Origin: Halanaerobiales bacterium
GTDB taxonomy: Bacteria; Bacillota; Halanaerobiia; Halanaerobiales; JADQBU01
Direction: 5' to 3'
Assembly: GCA_016278435.1 (NCBI GenBank)
Contig: JADQBU010000435.1
Span: forward strand, 1-9,863
Length of the DNA: 9,863 nt
The notes under the pieces are model-generated. The model saw only the letters and a list, made by a program, of their open reading frames with translations. It searched no databases and was not told where the DNA came from. How positions within the stretch are numbered: position 1 is the stretch's first letter; each line of letters starts with the position of its first letter. Positions 6,265-9,863 of the stretch are shown here, in pieces. Both the position numbers and the translations under genes were made by a program.

Positions 6265-7047
6265 ATGACTCCGGGAACTATATTAACAGGTAATACCTAT
6301 TTCTTTATCCTGATTATGATTAGATATCTGGGATTATTTCTATTAACACCGATCTTAAGTAGTAGGGTTATTCCTACCAGGGTGAAGGTGGCATTCACAT
6401 TTTTTCTGGCGGTTGTAACTTTTCCAGTTCTTAACCATATTGGAGTAATTGATTTTCCTGACCATGTAATTATTATTGTTCTGGCAGTTGTCAGAGAGCT
6501 GGCCATTGGTCTAATCATAGGATTTATGACTACACTTGTTTTTACTGCCTTTCAGCTGGCTGGACAGTTTATCGATATGAGAATGGGGTTCATGATGGCC
6601 AATGTTGTTGATCCTATGCAGGGTATAAGTTCACCATTGGTTGGACAGTTCCAGTATGTACTGGCAGCCTTAATCTTTCTGTCTATAAATGGACACCATA
6701 TATTGATTAGAGCCCTTTTCCAGACCTATAATGTAATACCTGTCGGGGAAGCATTATTAAGCAATGGGGCCTGGCTCCTGCTCTTCCGGAAAACAGGTGA
6801 TATCTTTCTGATTGCTTTGCAGATTTCACTGCCGATTATAGGAACAATCTTTATTGTAGATATTATCTTTGCCTTTCTGGCCCGGGCCATCCCCCAGATG
6901 AATATATTTATTGTTGGATTTCCCATAAAGATTTTGGTCGGTCTTTTATTTCTTCTTCTTTCTATTCATGTCGTGGTAAGCTTTATGGGTGATACTTTTC
7001 AGGAGATGTTCCGGGATATTTTGAAGATGATTAAACTTTTAGCTTGA
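6265..7047 (+). CDS. fliR: Flagellar type III export gate protein FliR
   Basis: The 260-residue protein is FliR, the single-copy subunit that completes the FliP5-FliQ4-FliR1 export channel. It is highly hydrophobic, with membrane segments at about residues 11-30, 42-56, 66-98, 127-146, 178-207 and 215-241. Recognisable motifs are VVRELAIGLIIGF (75-87), MRMGFMMANVVDPMQG (105-120) and ARAIPQMNIFIVGFPIKI (206-223). In many Clostridium species fliR and flhB are fused; here they are separate genes 18 bases apart. The ATG at 6265 follows AGGAAAAG (6253-6260), a modest site that begins in the fliQ stop codon, so re-initiation by ribosomes leaving fliQ is plausible. Confidence 0.96.
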   Translation: MTPGTILTGNTYFFILIMIRYLGLFLLTPILSSRVIPTRVKVAFTFFLAVVTFPVLNHIGVIDFPDHVIIIVLAVVRELAIGLIIGFMTTLVFTAFQLAGQFIDMRMGFMMANVVDPMQGISSPLVGQFQYVLAALIFLSINGHHILIRALFQTYNVIPVGEALLSNGAWLLLFRKTGDIFLIALQISLPIIGTIFIVDIIFAFLARAIPQMNIFIVGFPIKILVGLLFLLLSIHVVVSFMGDTFQEMFRDILKMIKLLA

Positions 7048-7052
7048 TATCA

Positions 7053-7061
7053 GGGGGTGAT
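7053..7061 (+). promoter_or_regulatory. Ribosome binding site that fixes the TTG start of flhB
   Basis: GGGGGTGAT matches the Shine-Dalgarno consensus GGAGGTGAT at 8 of 9 bases. Its core (7053-7057) lies eight bases before TTG 7066, which is ideal. The in-frame GTG 7057 and ATG 7060 lie inside this element and so cannot be well served by it. Confidence 0.75.
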
Positions 7062-7065
7062 GATA

Positions 7066-8133
7066 TTGCCAGAGAACCAGTCCGGTGAAAAAACTGAACA
7101 ACCAACGCCCAGGCGACGGGAAAAAGCGCGGGAAGAGGGTCAGGTTTCCCGGAGTCAGGAATTAAATTCAGCATTTACTTTGATGGGAAGTTTTCTGATC
7201 TTATATATATTTTTCAGTAATATTATACAGTCCCTGGGACTAAAGATGACTCAGTTTTTGACTCTCGATGGTATTCCTCTGTTAGATGCCGGGAATAGTT
7301 TTACTCTGGTAATGGATAGTTTTTATTTCATAGCCCGCCTGGTGGCCCCGGTAATGGTAGCAGCTGCCGTAATCGGGGCGGTGATAAGTTTTATTCAGGT
7401 AGGTGCTCTGTTTTCTGTAAAAGCAATTAAACCCAAATTTAAAAACATCAGCCCGCTGAGTGGACTGAAGAATATTGTTTCCATGAAATCAGTATTCCAG
7501 TTATTTAAGTCATTATTTAAAGCGGTTGTGATAACCATTCTGGCCTTTCTGGAACTCCGGCAGGAGGGGAACAGGTTGATTACTCTTTCCAAAGAGGGCT
7601 TACAACCGGCTCTGGTCTATATCGGACATCTAATCTTCCGTATCGGGATTAATATTATTATCTTTCTGATTGTGCTGGGTGTTGCTGATTACTTCTATCA
7701 GCGCTGGGAACATATGAAAAATCTGAAGATGACAAAAAGAGAAGTCAGGGAAGAAAGAAAAGAGATGGAAGGAGATCCCCTGATCCGTTCCAGAAGGCGA
7801 GAACAACAGCGCCAGTTCAGTTTAAACCGGATGATGAGTGCTATGGAAGAGGCAGATGTTGTAATTACCAACCCGACTCACATTGCTGTTGCTCTTAAAT
7901 TTGAGATTGAGACGATGGATGCACCGGTCTTGCTGGCCAAAGGGGAGGGTTATGTGGCGGAAAGAATCAGAGAAAAAGCACGAGAACTGGAGATTGAGAT
8001 TGTTGAGAACAAACCACTGGCCCGATCTCTAAATGAAAGTACTGAACTGGGAGAAAAAATACCTGTAGATTTATATCAGGCTGCCGCAGAAGTACTGGCC
8101 TTTGTTTACAGGAATAGTAACAGGAGAGGATAA
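7066..8133 (+). CDS. flhB: Flagellar export substrate-specificity switch protein FlhB
   Basis: The 355-residue protein is FlhB, which gates substrates and, with FliK, switches export from hook-type to filament-type proteins. The N-terminus shows the family signature SGEKTEQPTPRRREKAREEG, followed by QVSRS. Membrane segments lie at about residues 35-55, 82-115, 142-163 and 185-210. A charged linker (MTKREVREERKEMEGDPLIR) then leads to the cytoplasmic domain, with the autocleavage motif NPTH at 269-272 (ADVVITNPTHIAVALKFE). In this family the chain is cut between Asn and Pro. Downstream APVLLAKGEGYVAERIRE and the late ENKPLARSLNESTELGEKIP are normal. I chose TTG 7066 because of the strong ribosome binding site at 7053-7061. 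The last codons (AACAGGAGAGGA) provide the site for flhA. Confidence 0.96.
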   Translation: MPENQSGEKTEQPTPRRREKAREEGQVSRSQELNSAFTLMGSFLILYIFFSNIIQSLGLKMTQFLTLDGIPLLDAGNSFTLVMDSFYFIARLVAPVMVAAAVIGAVISFIQVGALFSVKAIKPKFKNISPLSGLKNIVSMKSVFQLFKSLFKAVVITILAFLELRQEGNRLITLSKEGLQPALVYIGHLIFRIGINIIIFLIVLGVADYFYQRWEHMKNLKMTKREVREERKEMEGDPLIRSRRREQQRQFSLNRMMSAMEEADVVITNPTHIAVALKFEIETMDAPVLLAKGEGYVAERIREKARELEIEIVENKPLARSLNESTELGEKIPVDLYQAAAEVLAFVYRNSNRRG

Positions 8134-8136
8134 ATC

Positions 8137-9863
8137 ATGCCGGCATTATCTGAGAATGTTCTGATAAATCGTCTTACAAAAAATACAGATATCCTGTTTG
8201 CCCTGGCTGTAGTGGGAATTATAATTATGTTTATCATCCCACTTTCCACTTTAATGATGGATATCTTATTGACGACCAATATTACCTTCTCGATGGTAGT
8301 TATCCTGGTCAGTATCTATATATCTGAACCACTGGAAGTATCAGTTTTTCCTTCTCTATTGCTATTTGCTACCCTCTTCCGGTTGGGACTCAATGTTTCG
8401 ACTACCAGGTTGATTCTGGGTGAGGGCTATGCAGGACAGGTTATCAATAGTTTTGGTAACTTTGTGGTGGGGGGAAATTATGTAGTCGGACTTATTATAT
8501 TTTTAATCTTAATTGTAATTCAGTTTGTTGTAATTACCAAGGGAGCAGAAAGGGTGGCAGAGGTTGCTGCCAGGTTTACCCTGGATGCTATGCCCGGAAA
8601 ACAGATGAGCATAGATGCTGATCTCAATGCTGGTATAATCAATGAACGTGAAGCCCGCCAGCAGCGGGAAAAAATCAGACAGGAAGCGGATTTTTACGGG
8701 GCTATGGATGGGGCCAGTAAATTTGTCAAGGGTGATGCCATAGCCGGGATTATTATTACCGTTATCAATATTATAGGTGGTTTGATTATCGGCATGTTAC
8801 AGCAGGGGATGGCATTTTCTGAAGCTGCTCAGACCTATACCCTGTTAACGGTTGGAGATGGTCTGGTCAGCCAGATTCCGGCTCTTTTAATATCGACTGC
8901 TACCGGTATGGTTGTAACCAGGGCTGCTTCACAGGGCAATATGGGTACCGATATGTCAAAACAGCTGCTGTCCAAGCCGCGAGCCCTCTGGATTGCTGCT
9001 GCTGTGTTATTTTTCTTTGCTTTTGTTCCGGGTCTACCGACACTTCCTTTTCTGGTACTGTCCCTTTTTATCGGGGGAATTGCTTATGTAATTAGAACCG
9101 GTGAAAAGGAACTAGAGCAGAAAGAGGCAGTAACCAGGGAAGAAAAAGCAGGCCAGGTTAGACAGACAGGGAAAGAGGAATTAAGTGAGCTGATCAAGGT
9201 CGATAAACTTGAAGTAGAGGTCGGCTATAATCTCATATCACTGGTCCTGCCCGAACAGGGCGGCGATTTTCTGGACCGGGTAGCCATGATCAGAAGACAG
9301 ACAGCTATGGAACTGGGAATAATATTGCCCCCGGTAAGAATCCTTGATAACCTGCAGCTGGAGCCCAATGCCTACCGGATTAAGTTGAATGGTGTAGAAA
9401 TCAGCCACTATGAAATTATACCTGACCATTATCTGGCTATGGACTCCGGGATGACAACCGGAGAAATTGATGGGGTTGAGACCAGAGAACCTGCTTTCGG
9501 TACACCTGCAATCTGGATTAGTGAGGAGCAGAAGGAAGAGGCGGAACTGGCCAACTACACTGTTGTTGATCCACCATCGGTGATGGCAACTCATCTGACT
9601 GAAATTATTAACAAACATTCCCATGAATTACTGGGAAGGCAGGAAGTAAAAGAACTGATAGATAGCATTAAAGAAGATTATCCTGCTGTAGTAGATGAGT
9701 TATTACCGGACTTAATGACTCATGGTGAGATTCAGAAGGTGTTGCAGAATCTGCTCTGGGAAGATATTTCGGTAAAAAATTTACTGACCATTCTGGAGAC
9801 ACTGGCAGATTATGCACCCCGGACCAAATATATCAATCTTTTAACCGAATATGTCCGTCAATC
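8137..9863 (+). CDS. flhA: Flagellar export protein FlhA, N-terminal part (3' end outside window)
   Basis: FlhA is the large subunit of the export gate. It forms a nonameric ring that couples the proton motive force to export and docks chaperone-substrate complexes. The frame is open from ATG 8137 to the window edge with no stop, giving 575 residues; the family is about 680-700 long, so roughly the last 110 are missing. The membrane part spans about 1-320, with eight predicted helices. It includes FPSLLLFATLFRLGLNVSTT (71-90), the FHIPEP signature at 139-162 (ARFTLDAMPGKQMSIDAD) and GAMDGASKFVKGDAIAG (188-204) with a conserved charged D200. A charged linker at about 322-352 leads to the cytoplasmic domain, where EPAFGTPAIWI, YTVVDPPSVMATHL and HSHELLGRQEVKELID are family landmarks. 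The site AGGAGAGGA (8122-8130) is at good spacing. The gene starts three bases after flhB ends. Confidence 0.97.
   Translation, partial: MPALSENVLINRLTKNTDILFALAVVGIIIMFIIPLSTLMMDILLTTNITFSMVVILVSIYISEPLEVSVFPSLLLFATLFRLGLNVSTTRLILGEGYAGQVINSFGNFVVGGNYVVGLIIFLILIVIQFVVITKGAERVAEVAARFTLDAMPGKQMSIDADLNAGIINEREARQQREKIRQEADFYGAMDGASKFVKGDAIAGIIITVINIIGGLIIGMLQQGMAFSEAAQTYTLLTVGDGLVSQIPALLISTATGMVVTRAASQGNMGTDMSKQLLSKPRALWIAAAVLFFFAFVPGLPTLPFLVLSLFIGGIAYVIRTGEKELEQKEAVTREEKAGQVRQTGKEELSELIKVDKLEVEVGYNLISLVLPEQGGDFLDRVAMIRRQTAMELGIILPPVRILDNLQLEPNAYRIKLNGVEISHYEIIPDHYLAMDSGMTTGEIDGVETREPAFGTPAIWISEEQKEEAELANYTVVDPPSVMATHLTEIINKHSHELLGRQEVKELIDSIKEDYPAVVDELLPDLMTHGEIQKVLQNLLWEDISVKNLLTILETLADYAPRTKYINLLTEYVRQ

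Noticed and set aside
7057..7065. GTG 7057 or ATG 7060 as the flhB start
   Set aside because: Both sit inside the ribosome binding site GGGGGTGAT; TTG 7066 has ideal spacing.
9238..9624. 128-residue open frame on the minus strand
   Set aside because: It lies wholly inside flhA, opposite strongly conserved cytoplasmic-domain sequence, has no recognisable family or ribosome binding site, and is explained by the codon pattern of flhA.
1..9863. Hidden accessory system, mobile element, CRISPR array or tRNA within the cluster
   Set aside because: Nearly every base is accounted for by conserved flagellar genes with short spacers; no direct repeats, transposase sequence or cloverleaf-like segment was seen.

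Overview
This window is an uninterrupted stretch of a large flagellar gene cluster. Thirteen genes are visible, all on the + strand, beginning inside flgE and ending inside flhA. The order is flgE (3' end) - flbD/swrD - motA - motB - fliL - fliM - fliY - fliO - fliP - fliQ - fliR - flhB - flhA (5' part). No RNA gene, mobile element, CRISPR array, large repeat or convincing terminator is visible, and no gene-free stretch exceeds about 100 bases.

The organism is most likely a low-GC, motile Firmicute of the clostridial type. This rests on four things: a FliY (CheC-FliN fusion) in place of plain FliN, a FlbD/SwrD protein after the hook gene, strong GGAGG-like ribosome binding sites with TTG starts on fliL and flhB, and a gene order like the fla/che operon of Bacillus and the clostridia. 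The AT-leaning codon use with many AGA/AGG arginines is reminiscent of anaerobic halophilic or thermophilic lineages such as Halanaerobiales, but that placement is only an impression.

Region 1-361 holds the end of the hook protein FlgE. A 103-base gap (362-464) carries a weak candidate promoter and two tiny reading frames. Region 465-2660 forms a torque block: FlbD/SwrD, the stator pair MotA/MotB, and the stator-associated protein FliL. Region 2673-4812 encodes the rotor switch (C-ring) proteins FliM and FliY. Region 4829-9863 encodes the flagellar type III export gate in the usual order: FliO (assembly factor), FliP, FliQ and FliR (channel), FlhB (specificity switch) and FlhA (export engine, cut by the window end).

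The genes overlap by a few bases or lie within about 20 bases of each other, apart from a 57-base fliP-fliQ gap, so co-transcription with translational coupling is likely. Several ribosome binding sites lie inside the last codons of the upstream gene. I found no previously undescribed system. The points worth a second look are the stator genes next to swrD, the lack of cheY at its usual Bacillus position beside a FliY with two intact CheC-type phosphatase signatures, and the start-codon and coupling details.
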